DNA of 6,226 nucleotides from JBQTIM01 sp052388135 (GCA_052388135.1 JBQTIM010000232.1:1-6226), one strand, 5' to 3'; positions 1 through 6,082 are shown, counted from the stretch's first letter. Translations and numbers: made by a program. The notes: generated by a model not told the origin, from the letters alone.

Positions 1-2
1 CC

Positions 3-272
3 ATCGGCGGGCGGCGGCGCTGGGAAACGATGCCTTGGATGGTGCTGGTGTTCGGCGTGGCCGTGGGGCCGCTGGGCGGCGTGGGCATCCTTTTGGTCAT
101 CCTCCAGCCCGTGATGTTCGACGCCTGGTGCACGCTTTGCCTGGCGTCCACGGCGGTGTCGGTGGTGTTGATCTCCCCCACGCTGGACGAAGTGCTGGCC
201 ACGTTGCAATATATGAAGCGGGAGAAAGCCCGCGGCCGCCCGCTGGGCCGCGTTTTTTGGGGGCGGGCGTGA
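3..272 (+). CDS. VKOR-like membrane protein, C-terminal part (5' end outside window)
   Basis: The frame is open from the left edge and ends at TGA 270-272, so only the last 89 residues are visible. It contains a hydrophobic helix followed by the motif DAWCTLCLAS, with the CxxC pair encoded at 129-131 and 138-140. This motif is characteristic of bacterial vitamin K epoxide reductase homologues, inner-membrane enzymes that use quinone to reoxidise thiol-disulfide partners of the DsbA type. The tail, with DEVLATLQYMKRE, is a charged cytoplasmic end. An internal ATG at 30 could be mistaken for the start, but codons before it stay in frame and a complete VKOR needs more helices and an upstream cysteine pair, so I treat the gene as truncated by the window. 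It is translationally coupled to the SPW-family gene through a GTGA overlap. The family call rests on the CxxC context; the redox partner cannot be seen. Confidence 0.72.
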   Translation: MGGRRRWETMPWMVLVFGVAVGPLGGVGILLVILQPVMFDAWCTLCLASTAVSVVLISPTLDEVLATLQYMKREKARGRPLGRVFWGRA

Positions 273-607
273 TCGGCGCGCTGGCCAACGCCGCCTTGGG
301 CCTCTGGCTCATGGCCGCGCCCGCGGTTTTGGGCTTTTCGGGATCCGGCGCGGACAACGACCACGTGGCCGGGCCGCTGATCGTCACCTTCGCGGTCATG
401 GCCGTTTGGGAGTTCATGCGTCCCGTGCGGTGGATGAACCTGCTCCTGGGATTGTGGATGATCGGAGCGGCGTTTTTTTTCCACGAGACGGGCGCCGGCC
501 GCGTGAACGCGGCGGCGTGCGGAATTTCGGCGGCGCTTCTTTCGCTGTGGCGGGGCGTCCACCGGCCGGAACGCTACGGCGGCGGATGGTCGTCGCTCCG
601 GCGATAG
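269..607 (+). CDS. SPW-family small integral membrane protein
   Basis: This 112-residue protein starts at GTG 269, which overlaps the upstream TGA (GTGA). The same frame is open further upstream, but those codons lie over the VKOR reading frame and translate to Arg/Gly/Pro-rich nonsense, while hydrophobic sequence begins right after the GTG. The sequence reads as about four short membrane helices. The segment around residues 16-23 (AAPAVLGF) resembles the SPW motif of the SPW repeat family (normally S-P-W-x-L-G-F), here with A-P-A in place of S-P-W. A second half-repeat follows (residues 54-71, RWMNLLLGLWMIGAAFFF), as expected for this duplicated family. The function of SPW proteins is not established; they are often found beside membrane redox proteins such as VKOR. 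Start-codon overlap without a good Shine-Dalgarno site suggests translational coupling. An 8-T run (473-480) encodes part of an FFF stretch. Confidence 0.66.
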   Translation: MIGALANAALGLWLMAAPAVLGFSGSGADNDHVAGPLIVTFAVMAVWEFMRPVRWMNLLLGLWMIGAAFFFHETGAGRVNAAACGISAALLSLWRGVHRPERYGGGWSSLRR

Positions 608-643
608 CGGCGCGCGGCGGCGGGGCTGGATCGAAAGCGGTTC

Positions 644-650
644 GGGAGGA
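644..650 (+). promoter_or_regulatory. Ribosome binding site of the YihY-family gene
   Basis: GGGAGGA lies 7 nt before ATG 658. It decides the start: the frame is open further upstream to 406, but that part overlaps the SPW gene and is Arg/Gly-rich. Confidence 0.75.
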
Positions 651-657
651 CCTCACG

Positions 658-1608
658 ATGACGAACAAAGACGGCGGGAAACCGGCCCGGACCGGGCGGC
701 TGCGGTCCACGGCAAGCATCTTCTGGGAAACGATGAAAAGCTGGAACAAGGACAACGCCGCTTTTTTGGCGGCGGGCCTGTCTTACTTCGCGGTGTTCTC
801 CCTTGTGCCCCTGCTCATCCTCGCCATGGCGCTGGCGGGCCGGCTCTTCGGCGAAGCCGCGGCCGAGGGCGCCGTCGTCCAGCAACTAACAGGCGTGGTG
901 GGCGCGCGGGCGGCGGAAGCCGTGCAGGACCTGCTGGCGAGCGTGCGGAAATCGAACGCGGAAACGGCCACTTTTTTCGGCGCGGTCCTGCTTTTTTTCG
1001 CGGCGGCCCGCGTCTTCAGCCAGCTGCGCACGGCCTTGAACATGATCTGGGGCGTGGATTCGTCGCCGCGGCGATCCGGCCTGCGCTGGAGCCTGTGGAG
1101 CCAGGCGCGCCGGCGCCTGCTGTCCTTCGCCATGGTGCTGTGCGTGGGAGCCGCCCTGGTCCTTTTTTTCCTCGTGGACGCGGCGGCCGGCGTGGCGTGG
1201 AGCGTGTTCGGCGACCGCCTGCCCGCTCTTTGGCAGGCCCACGCCCTGCGGCTCATGAACCTGGGCGTGTCCGTGATCCTGCTGACGTTTTTGGCCGCCA
1301 TGATCTACCGCTTGCTGCCCGACACGAACATACGCTGGCGGGACGTTTGGGTGGGCGCCGCGGTCACATCGCTCCTCATGGCCGTCGGGCGCTCTCTCAT
1401 CGGCCTTTACTTTCAGTTCAGCGACGTGGCGTCGGCCTTCGGCGCGGCGGGGTCCGTGGTGGTGGTGTTCGTGGGGATTTATTTGTCGGCGATGATTTTT
1501 CTCTTCGGCGCCGAGTTCACCTGGGTCTACGCCCACCGCCGCGGCTCCCGGGCCACCGCGGGCGCCTTGCCGGAAAAATCGCCGGCGGTCCCTTCTCAAG
1601 GGCGCTGA
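658..1608 (+). CDS. YihY/BrkB-family integral membrane protein
   Basis: This 316-residue protein has about six membrane helices (roughly residues 36-60, 102-121, 155-178, 198-219, 229-250 and 262-290) and short charged ends, the usual size and topology of the YihY/virulence factor BrkB family (once misnamed ribonuclease BN). Family hallmarks are visible: NAAFLAAGLSYFAVFSLVPL near residues 33-52, YRLLPDTNIRWRDVWVGA near 217-234, and a final block with FGAAGSVVVVFVGIYLSAMI at 261-280 followed by FLFGAEFTWVYA. The biochemical function is unknown; the protein sits in the cytoplasmic membrane. It follows the SPW gene by 50 nt on the same strand and may be cotranscribed with it. Its last 13 bp overlap the 3' end of the convergent cyclase gene, so no terminator separates them. 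The gene has several T6-T7 runs encoding Phe/Leu. Confidence 0.9.
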   Translation: MTNKDGGKPARTGRLRSTASIFWETMKSWNKDNAAFLAAGLSYFAVFSLVPLLILAMALAGRLFGEAAAEGAVVQQLTGVVGARAAEAVQDLLASVRKSNAETATFFGAVLLFFAAARVFSQLRTALNMIWGVDSSPRRSGLRWSLWSQARRRLLSFAMVLCVGAALVLFFLVDAAAGVAWSVFGDRLPALWQAHALRLMNLGVSVILLTFLAAMIYRLLPDTNIRWRDVWVGAAVTSLLMAVGRSLIGLYFQFSDVASAFGAAGSVVVVFVGIYLSAMIFLFGAEFTWVYAHRRGSRATAGALPEKSPAVPSQGR

Positions 1609-2468
1609 GTTCCCTCCGGCGCCCGGATGTCGGGGCGCGGCGGGTTTTTTCCGTTCCGCTTTTCTTCGTACATCAGCTCGTCGGCCCGCAGCAGAAGCTC
1701 TTCGACCGAAGGCGGCGGGGGCTCGAAAGAGGCCACGCCCACGCTGCAGGTGGCGCCGCCCGCGGACGCGGCGGCGGCCGGAATCTCCTCCCGCACGCGC
1801 CGGCCCCACTCCCGGGCGCTTTCGGCGTCGGTTTCCGGCAGAAGGACGGCGAACTCGTCGCCGCCCAATCGCGCCACCAGGTCCGCATCGCGGGCCGTTC
1901 GCCGCAGGAATTGGGCGATCTCTTTCAGCAGGCGGTCGCCTTCGGCGTGGCCGCGCCGGTCGTTGACTTCCTTGAAGCCGTCGATGTCCAGGAACGCCAC
2001 GCTCAAAGGATGGCCGTAGCGCCGCGCGCGGCGGATTTCGGCTTCGGCCGCTTCGAGAAAGCGCCGCCGGTTGGCCGCGCCCGTGAGCGGGTCCGTGCGG
2101 GCATCCTCGCGTTCCCGCTGAAGCGCCCGGGAGGCTTCCTTGAGCGCCGCGAGCGCGTAGGCCGTGATGGCGAAAAAAACCAGCCGCACGCCGGCGTTCC
2201 AATACGGTATGAGCGGATGGGAATATTCTTTGGTGAGCAGAGCGGCCGCCAGCCAAGCCCCGGCGGTGGCCGCCGCCAGCAACAGCCCCGCGCATAGGCC
2301 CGCCAGCCGGGCCGCCAAAGCGACGGGAATCAGGTAGAAGACGGAGAAGGAAAAATCCGGCACGGTGAAGTAGTCCACGATGCCCAGGCAGGCCGTCAAC
2401 CCCAAGGCCAGGCCGATGTGGAAGGTACGCGGCTTCTCGTAGCAAAATCCCACCAGGGGTTTCCACAT
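1596..2468 (-). CDS. Membrane-anchored diguanylate cyclase (GGDEF domain)
   Basis: This 290-residue protein makes cyclic di-GMP from two GTP. The N-terminal half has four predicted membrane helices (about residues 16-34, 40-56, 57-78 and 89-109), with a short YFTVPDFSFSVFYLIP segment between the first two, a sensor layout common in bacterial GGDEF proteins of unknown ligand. A charged helical linker (110-125) leads into the GGDEF domain, which begins with DPLTGAANRR (126-135). The metal-binding DID is at 161-163, and an intact GGDEF signature is at 202-206. The inhibitory-site RxxD (RDAD, 193-196) lies exactly five residues before it. Catalytic activity and product feedback are therefore expected; no EAL domain is present. 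I chose ATG 2468 because AAAGGAA stands upstream of it; the in-frame ATG at 2540 has no Shine-Dalgarno site and would add a Pro/Arg-rich leader. A promoter is proposed at 2558-2586. Confidence 0.92.
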   Translation of the reverse strand: MWKPLVGFCYEKPRTFHIGLALGLTACLGIVDYFTVPDFSFSVFYLIPVALAARLAGLCAGLLLAAATAGAWLAAALLTKEYSHPLIPYWNAGVRLVFFAITAYALAALKEASRALQREREDARTDPLTGAANRRRFLEAAEAEIRRARRYGHPLSVAFLDIDGFKEVNDRRGHAEGDRLLKEIAQFLRRTARDADLVARLGGDEFAVLLPETDAESAREWGRRVREEIPAAAASAGGATCSVGVASFEPPPPSVEELLLRADELMYEEKRNGKNPPRPDIRAPEGTQRP

Positions 2469-2471
2469 GGC

Positions 2472-2478
2472 GTTTCCT
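2472..2478 (-). promoter_or_regulatory. Ribosome binding site of the diguanylate cyclase gene
   Basis: On the minus strand AAAGGAA is found shortly (about 4-6 nt) before ATG 2468. It favours this start over the in-frame ATG at 2540, which has no comparable site. Confidence 0.55.
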
Positions 2479-2557
2479 TTCGGCCGTTCGTAACGGCGCG
2501 CATCGGGAGAAGGAGAGGGGGGCGGAGGAGGCCGGGCCATCGCGAAACGACATTTTT

Positions 2558-2586
2558 AGGATACCGCATTCGACCCCCTTTGTAAA
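2558..2586 (-). promoter_or_regulatory. Candidate sigma70-type promoter for the diguanylate cyclase gene
   Basis: On the minus strand, TTTACA (2586-2581) is followed after exactly 17 nt by TATCCT (2563-2558), matching the -35 consensus at 5 of 6 and the -10 at 4 of 6 positions. Transcription would start near 2551, leaving a leader of about 80 nt before ATG 2468 that crosses a strongly pyrimidine-biased stretch. The match is by eye only. Confidence 0.42.
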
Positions 2587-2630
2587 ACGAGCCGGTTGCC
2601 ATTTTCCCCGGTTGTTAAATCCGCATCCCC

Positions 2631-2637
2631 AAGGAGG
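2631..2637 (+). promoter_or_regulatory. Strong ribosome binding site of the DUF2892-type gene
   Basis: AAGGAGG lies 6 nt before ATG 2644 (9 nt before a second ATG at 2647). It excludes the earlier in-frame ATG at 2596. No convincing -35/-10 pair was found on the + strand in the upstream intergenic region. Confidence 0.8.
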
Positions 2638-2643
2638 AAGCCC

Positions 2644-3108
2644 ATGATGAAGCGTTTCTTCAAGGAGGACCGCGTGCGCCGCCACACGGCGGCGTCGGTG
2701 AACGAGAAGATAGACCGCAAGACCGAACGGGACGTGTTCGACCACGCCGGCCGGGACCGGGAGCAGATCTCGCGCAGGATCGAATCTCTGCGGCAGGAGT
2801 GGGACGTGGAGCGGGTGCTGGAAGCCAACGCCTCGGTCCTGGCCCTGACGGGCGTGGCCCTGGGCGCGCTAATCCACCGCCGCTGGCTGTTCCTGTCGGC
2901 CGGGGTGCTGGCGTTCCTGTTCCAGCACGCGGTGCAAGGCTGGTGCCCGCCCATTCCGGCCTTCCGGCGCATGGGCGTGCGCACGCGCCAGGAAATCGAC
3001 CGCGAGGTGTACGCCCTGAAGTTCTTGCGCGGCGATTTCGACCGCCCCGCCGCGGCGCGGCCGCCGGAAGCCAAACCGGCCGAGGCTTTGCGGGCCTCCG
3101 CCGGCTGA
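2644..3108 (+). CDS. DUF2892-type small inner-membrane protein
   Basis: This 154-residue protein begins at ATG 2644 behind a perfect Shine-Dalgarno site. Residues 1-55 are highly charged and probably helical (many Arg, Glu, Asp). A hydrophobic pair of helices follows (about 62-78 and 81-98), built on ANASVLALTGVALGALIHRR and WLFLSAGVLAFLFQHAVQGW. Directly after comes CPPIPAFRRMGVRTRQEID (101-119), the typical exit of DUF2892 domains, the YgaP-like membrane module. The Ala/Pro-rich tail is likely disordered. DUF2892 proteins have no settled function; some are fused to rhodanese domains, but none is seen here. The next gene, an Nramp-like transporter, starts 2 nt after this stop, so the two are almost certainly translated from one message. 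A role as an accessory to the transporters is inference from position only. Confidence 0.8.
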   Translation: MMKRFFKEDRVRRHTAASVNEKIDRKTERDVFDHAGRDREQISRRIESLRQEWDVERVLEANASVLALTGVALGALIHRRWLFLSAGVLAFLFQHAVQGWCPPIPAFRRMGVRTRQEIDREVYALKFLRGDFDRPAAARPPEAKPAEALRASAG

Positions 3109-3110
3109 GC

Positions 3111-4457
3111 GTGCCGGAACGGACGTCCTCCGTCGTCCCGGAAGCGCCTCGCGGCCGGCGGCGCCTGCTGTGGCTGGGGCCCGGGTTCCTGTGGATGGTG
3201 TCGGCGGCGGGGTCGGGCGAGCTTTTGTTCACCCCGCGCGTCGGCGCTCTCTACGGCTACGAACTGCTGTGGGCTCTCTTGGCCGCCGTGGCTTTGAAAT
3301 GGTCCATCAACCGGGAAGTCGGGCGTTTCGCCGTCTGCGCGGGAGTGCCGCTGCTGACGGGCGTGGCCCGCCTGCCGCGCTTTGGGCCGTGGGCGCTGGG
3401 GATTCTCATCGTCCCCCAATTGGCGGTGGCGGTGGCCACCATCGCCGGCCTGGCCAGCGCCGCGGCCACCGCCCTGGCTCTGGCCCTGCCGGGCGAAGTG
3501 CGGCTTTGGTCGCTGGCGGCCATTCTGGCCTCGGCCGCGCTGGTCGCCTGGGGACGCTACGGCTGGGTGGAGAAACCCGCCATGGCCATGGCTCTGGCCT
3601 TGGGCGCGGCCTCGGTGGCGGCGGCCCTGGCCGCGTCTCCGTCCGGGGCCGAAATCGCCGGCGGGCTGGTCCCGCGCGTTCCCCCCGACGCGGATTTCGG
3701 AGAAATTCTGCCCTGGCTGGGCTTCATGCTCTCGGGCGCCGCCGGCATGATCTGGTATTCCTATTGGATCTGCGCCAAGGGTTACGGCGCCGCCGGACGC
3801 GACGCGAAGGAATCGGCGGAGCCGCCGCGGTTCGGGGCGGAGGACCGCTCGCGCCTGTCCCGCTGGGTGGGGCAGATGACTCTGGACAACACCGTGGCCG
3901 TGGCCGGCACCCTGGCCATCACCGTGGCCTTCCTGGTGCTCGGCGCGGAGTTCCTGCGGCCGCAGGGGCTCGTGCCCGAGGAAGACCGCGTGGCGGCGAC
4001 GCTGGGCCGCCTGCTCGGAGGCGTGTGGGGACGGGCCGGCTTTTGGTTCATGGTTCTGGGCGTGTTCATCGGGTTCTGGAGCACGGTGCTTTCGGACCAG
4101 GACGGCTTCGGCCGCATGTTCGCCGACGGCGCGCGCCTTTTTCTGCGGCGCGGCGGCCGCGCTCCGGCCTGGGCCGGGGAGGCGGCTCTGCGCCGGGCCT
4201 TCGTGGCCGTCCTGCTGACGGCGGCTCCCGCCGCGCTTTACCTGGCGGTGGGCAAGCCGGTGGGGCTCCTGAAGCTGGCCGGCGCCATCGAGGCCGCCCA
4301 CATCCCCGTGGTGGCCGGCCTGACGCTCTACCTCAACGCGCGCGTTCTGCCGGAAGACTTGCGCCCGTCCTGGCCGTCGCGCCTGGCGGCGGGGTTCGCC
4401 GGCGCGTTCTTCGCCGCGTTCGCGGTCCTCTACCTTCATCAAATCGTCTTCGCCTGA
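3111..4457 (+). CDS. Divergent Nramp-like cation transporter
   Basis: This 448-residue protein has about eleven hydrophobic helices, the size and layout of the Nramp family of proton- or ion-coupled divalent metal transporters. Helix 1 begins with LGPGFLWMVSAAGSGELLFT (22-41), recalling the GPG...DPGN segment of Nramps, and ALYGYELLWALLAAVALKW (46-64) matches the second helix. By spacing from GPG, the metal-binding DPGN is replaced by GSGE (34-37). In the sixth-helix region GAAGMIWYSYW (209-219) takes the place of A-x-x-M-P-H: the Met may be kept (M213) while P-H is lost. The substrate is therefore uncertain; manganese or iron should not be assumed. The start is GTG 3111, 2 nt after the upstream stop and without a clear Shine-Dalgarno site, so translation probably depends on coupling. 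The open frame before it overlaps the DUF2892 gene. A CaCA exchanger follows after 3 nt, suggesting a cation-handling operon. Confidence 0.8.
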   Translation: MPERTSSVVPEAPRGRRRLLWLGPGFLWMVSAAGSGELLFTPRVGALYGYELLWALLAAVALKWSINREVGRFAVCAGVPLLTGVARLPRFGPWALGILIVPQLAVAVATIAGLASAAATALALALPGEVRLWSLAAILASAALVAWGRYGWVEKPAMAMALALGAASVAAALAASPSGAEIAGGLVPRVPPDADFGEILPWLGFMLSGAAGMIWYSYWICAKGYGAAGRDAKESAEPPRFGAEDRSRLSRWVGQMTLDNTVAVAGTLAITVAFLVLGAEFLRPQGLVPEEDRVAATLGRLLGGVWGRAGFWFMVLGVFIGFWSTVLSDQDGFGRMFADGARLFLRRGGRAPAWAGEAALRRAFVAVLLTAAPAALYLAVGKPVGLLKLAGAIEAAHIPVVAGLTLYLNARVLPEDLRPSWPSRLAAGFAGAFFAAFAVLYLHQIVFA

Positions 4458-4460
4458 CCC

Positions 4461-5540
4461 ATGACCGCGAGCTTGTCCGACGGCCCCCTGGCCCTGGCCT
4501 TCGCGGTTTTCGCGGCGGCGGCCCTGGCCGTCTGGGCGGCCGGCGTGAAGCTGGAGCGCTACGCCGACGGCCTGGCGGAGGCCACGGGGCTGGGACAGGG
4601 CATGGCCGGCCTCCTGCTTCTGGCCGGCGCCACCTCCCTGCCTGAAATCGCCACCGTCGGCTCGGCGGTCTGGATCGGCCGCCCGGAGATGGCGGCGCAC
4701 AACCTGCTGGGCAGTGTCATCATGAACGCCGCCATTCTGGCCGCCGTGGACCTGGCCGAGGGCCGCGGCGCCATCAGCCATTTCACGCCCCGTTTCTCCC
4801 TCCTGGTTCAAGGCACGGGCCTCATGGCTCTTTTGGCCGCCGCCCTCATGGCCATGACGGGCGCGGAGTTCATGACGTTGTCGTGGCGGACGGCCGGCTC
4901 CCCATTTCACGTCAACCTGGGACTGGCGGCGCTTTTCGCCGGCTATCTGCTGGTGGCCTTCCTGTCCTGGCGCGCGGAGGAAAACCCGCGCTGGCGCGCC
5001 GCCGCTCCCGCCGCGGGCCGCGAAGCCGCCCAAGCGCGGCCCCCGGGGCGCCGGCGCGGATCCGCCGCCCGGCCCGCCCTTCTTTTTTCGGCCGCCGCCC
5101 TGGCGGTCCTGGCCGCGGGATGGATCTTGTCCAACACGGCCGACGTGCTGGCCCGCCGAACGGGCTTGGGGGAAGGCTTCGTGGGCGTCACCCTGCTGGC
5201 CCTGTCCACGTCCCTGCCGGAGCTGAGCACCACTCTCTCGGCGGTACGCCGGCGCCGCAACGCGGCCGCGATTTCCAATATCTTCGGATCCTCGGCCCTG
5301 GCCGTGGCGCTGTTGTTCCCCCTGGCCCTCCTCGCGGCGGCCGCGGGGGGCGAACCTCTTTTCGTACGCTCCATGCCTTCGGCGGTCTTCGCCGCGGCGC
5401 TGGGGATCCTGCTGACGGGCGTGTCGCTGTGGGGCCTTTTGGAGCGCCGGGACGCCTCGGCTCTCCGCCTGGGCGCGGATTCTTGGGTTGTCCTGGGCTT
5501 GGCCGCGGGCGGCTTCTGGGTCCTCTACCAGCTGAAATAA
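4461..5540 (+). CDS. CaCA-family (sodium/calcium exchanger-like) antiporter
   Basis: This 359-residue membrane protein has the two inverted alpha-repeats of cation/Ca2+ exchangers, which export Ca2+ or a related cation against Na+ or H+. Repeat 1 runs from G43 to about N89 with TSLPE at 58-62 and GSVIMN at 84-89. Repeat 2 runs from G235 with TSLPE at 250-254 and GSSALA at 276-281. The glutamates E62 and E254 and the serines 23 residues later (S85, S277) keep the exact spacing known from the archaeal NCX_Mj structure. At the position of its D240, however, this protein has A281, while the partner N81 is kept as N89. Between the repeats (about 171-204) lies a hydrophilic Arg/Pro/Ala-rich loop. 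The start is ATG 4461, 3 nt after the Nramp-like stop with no clear Shine-Dalgarno site, which points to coupled translation. The ion specificity cannot be read from the sequence. Confidence 0.9.
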   Translation: MTASLSDGPLALAFAVFAAAALAVWAAGVKLERYADGLAEATGLGQGMAGLLLLAGATSLPEIATVGSAVWIGRPEMAAHNLLGSVIMNAAILAAVDLAEGRGAISHFTPRFSLLVQGTGLMALLAAALMAMTGAEFMTLSWRTAGSPFHVNLGLAALFAGYLLVAFLSWRAEENPRWRAAAPAAGREAAQARPPGRRRGSAARPALLFSAAALAVLAAGWILSNTADVLARRTGLGEGFVGVTLLALSTSLPELSTTLSAVRRRRNAAAISNIFGSSALAVALLFPLALLAAAAGGEPLFVRSMPSAVFAAALGILLTGVSLWGLLERRDASALRLGADSWVVLGLAAGGFWVLYQLK

Positions 5541-5571
5541 TCCAAAACCTTCCTTTTTCCAAAATACCGGG

Positions 5572-5600
5572 TTCACGGCGGGCGCGTTAATTCATAAAAT
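5572..5600 (+). promoter_or_regulatory. Candidate sigma70-type promoter for the YtxH-like gene
   Basis: TTCACG (5572-5577) and TAAAAT (5595-5600) are separated by 17 nt, with 4 of 6 and 5 of 6 consensus matches. They sit in a locally AT-rich island in otherwise GC-rich DNA. The predicted leader is about 40 nt and contains the hairpin at 5612-5626. Confidence 0.45.
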
Positions 5601-5611
5601 AACCCTGGAGC

Positions 5612-5626
5612 GCGCGGTCTCCGCGC
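5612..5626 (+). other. GC hairpin in the leader of the YtxH-like gene
   Basis: GCGCGG (5612-5617), loop TCT and CCGCGC (5621-5626) form a perfect 6-bp stem ending 7 nt before the AAAAGGAGG ribosome binding site. No T tract follows, so it is not a terminator; it could stabilise the 5' end or be chance in GC-rich sequence. Confidence 0.35.
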
Positions 5627-5633
5627 CGCATCC

Positions 5634-5642
5634 AAAAGGAGG
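5634..5642 (+). promoter_or_regulatory. Strong ribosome binding site of the YtxH-like gene
   Basis: AAAAGGAGG lies 6 nt before ATG 5649, the strongest such site in the window together with that at 2631. It suggests high translation of this small protein. Confidence 0.8.
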
Positions 5643-5648
5643 CACACC

Positions 5649-5981
5649 ATGGGACAACTGGGAAAGTCCGTTGTGGCCGGGTTGGGATTGGCGGCGGCCG
5701 CCGCCGCGCTGGTCTACGGCCGCAAGGCCAAGAACCGGAAAGAGATCCGAAGCTGGATGCTGAAGCTCAAAGGCGACGTTCTGGAAAAGCTGGAGGACGT
5801 GAAGGAAGTGAACGAAGAGTCCTACAAAGCGGTGGTGGACCAGGCCGCGGCGCGCTACCGGCGCCTGAAGGACGTCAACCAGGAAGAGCTGAAGGGCTTG
5901 GTGGGCGACATCAAGGCCTCGTGGAAGGAATTTAAGTCCAAGCTCAAGACCAAACAAAGCTCCCGCAACGGCCACCGCTGA
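5649..5981 (+). CDS. YtxH-like small membrane-anchored helical protein
   Basis: This 110-residue protein has one N-terminal hydrophobic helix (about residues 7-23, VVAGLGLAAAAAALVYG), then RKAKNRKE, then a long charged helix of Lys/Glu/Asp-rich sequence to about residue 100 and a short polar end. That architecture, one anchor plus an amphipathic, possibly coiled-coil cytoplasmic tail, is typical of YtxH-domain and similar general-stress or gas-vesicle-associated small proteins. The function is not established and the family match is by architecture rather than by a diagnostic motif. The gene has its own candidate promoter and a very strong ribosome binding site, and is separated from the exchanger by 108 nt, so it is probably an independent, well-expressed unit. 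The Lys/Glu-rich composition lowers its local GC relative to the neighbours; it does not look foreign. Confidence 0.75.
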   Translation: MGQLGKSVVAGLGLAAAAAALVYGRKAKNRKEIRSWMLKLKGDVLEKLEDVKEVNEESYKAVVDQAAARYRRLKDVNQEELKGLVGDIKASWKEFKSKLKTKQSSRNGHR

Positions 5982-6007
5982 GGCGGCCGCTTGCGCCGTC
6001 CCTCCGT

Positions 6008-6025
6008 TTCCGGCGGGAGCCGGAA
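6008..6025 (+). terminator. Candidate weak terminator hairpin after the YtxH-like gene
   Basis: TTCCGGC (6008-6014) and GCCGGAA (6019-6025) form a perfect 7-bp stem with a GGGA loop, 26 nt after the stop codon. The sequence that follows is CCCTTCCC rather than a T run, so intrinsic termination would be weak; it may act as a message-end stabiliser instead. Confidence 0.3.
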
Positions 6026-6043
6026 CCCTTCCCAACGTACTCC

Positions 6044-6082
6044 GCGCCGGCCCCGCGCCGGCGCGGCCCGGGCCGGCGGCGC
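6044..6082. repeat. Very GC-rich palindromic stretch between the YtxH-like and MscS-like genes
   Basis: The core at 6053-6066 (CCGCGCCGGCGCGG) is a perfect 14-bp palindrome. It is flanked by imperfect complementary arms, GCGCCGGCC (6044-6052) and GGCCGGCGGC (6071-6080). The whole is almost only G and C and could form a large hairpin. It may contribute to transcript ending or be a product of base composition; no function can be assigned. Confidence 0.4.

Noticed and set aside
2469..2540. Extended start of the diguanylate cyclase at ATG 2540
   Set aside because: There is no Shine-Dalgarno site, and the extra 24 residues are Pro/Arg-rich without family support, whereas ATG 2468 has AAAGGAA upstream.
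2596..2620. TTGCCA and TTAAAT as a + strand promoter for the DUF2892-type gene
   Set aside because: The spacing is only 13 nt, too short for a sigma70-type promoter, and no better pair was found.
886..2745. A 619-codon minus-strand open frame overlapping the cyclase and YihY-family genes
   Set aside because: It is out of frame with the GGDEF protein, Arg/Pro/Gly-rich, and lies over two clear genes.
2556..5576. A 1006-codon open frame on the minus strand antisense to the DUF2892, Nramp-like and exchanger genes
   Set aside because: It is low-complexity Arg/Gly/Gln/His-rich sequence with no domain, arises from GC-rich codon bias opposite three well-supported genes, and has no ribosome binding site.
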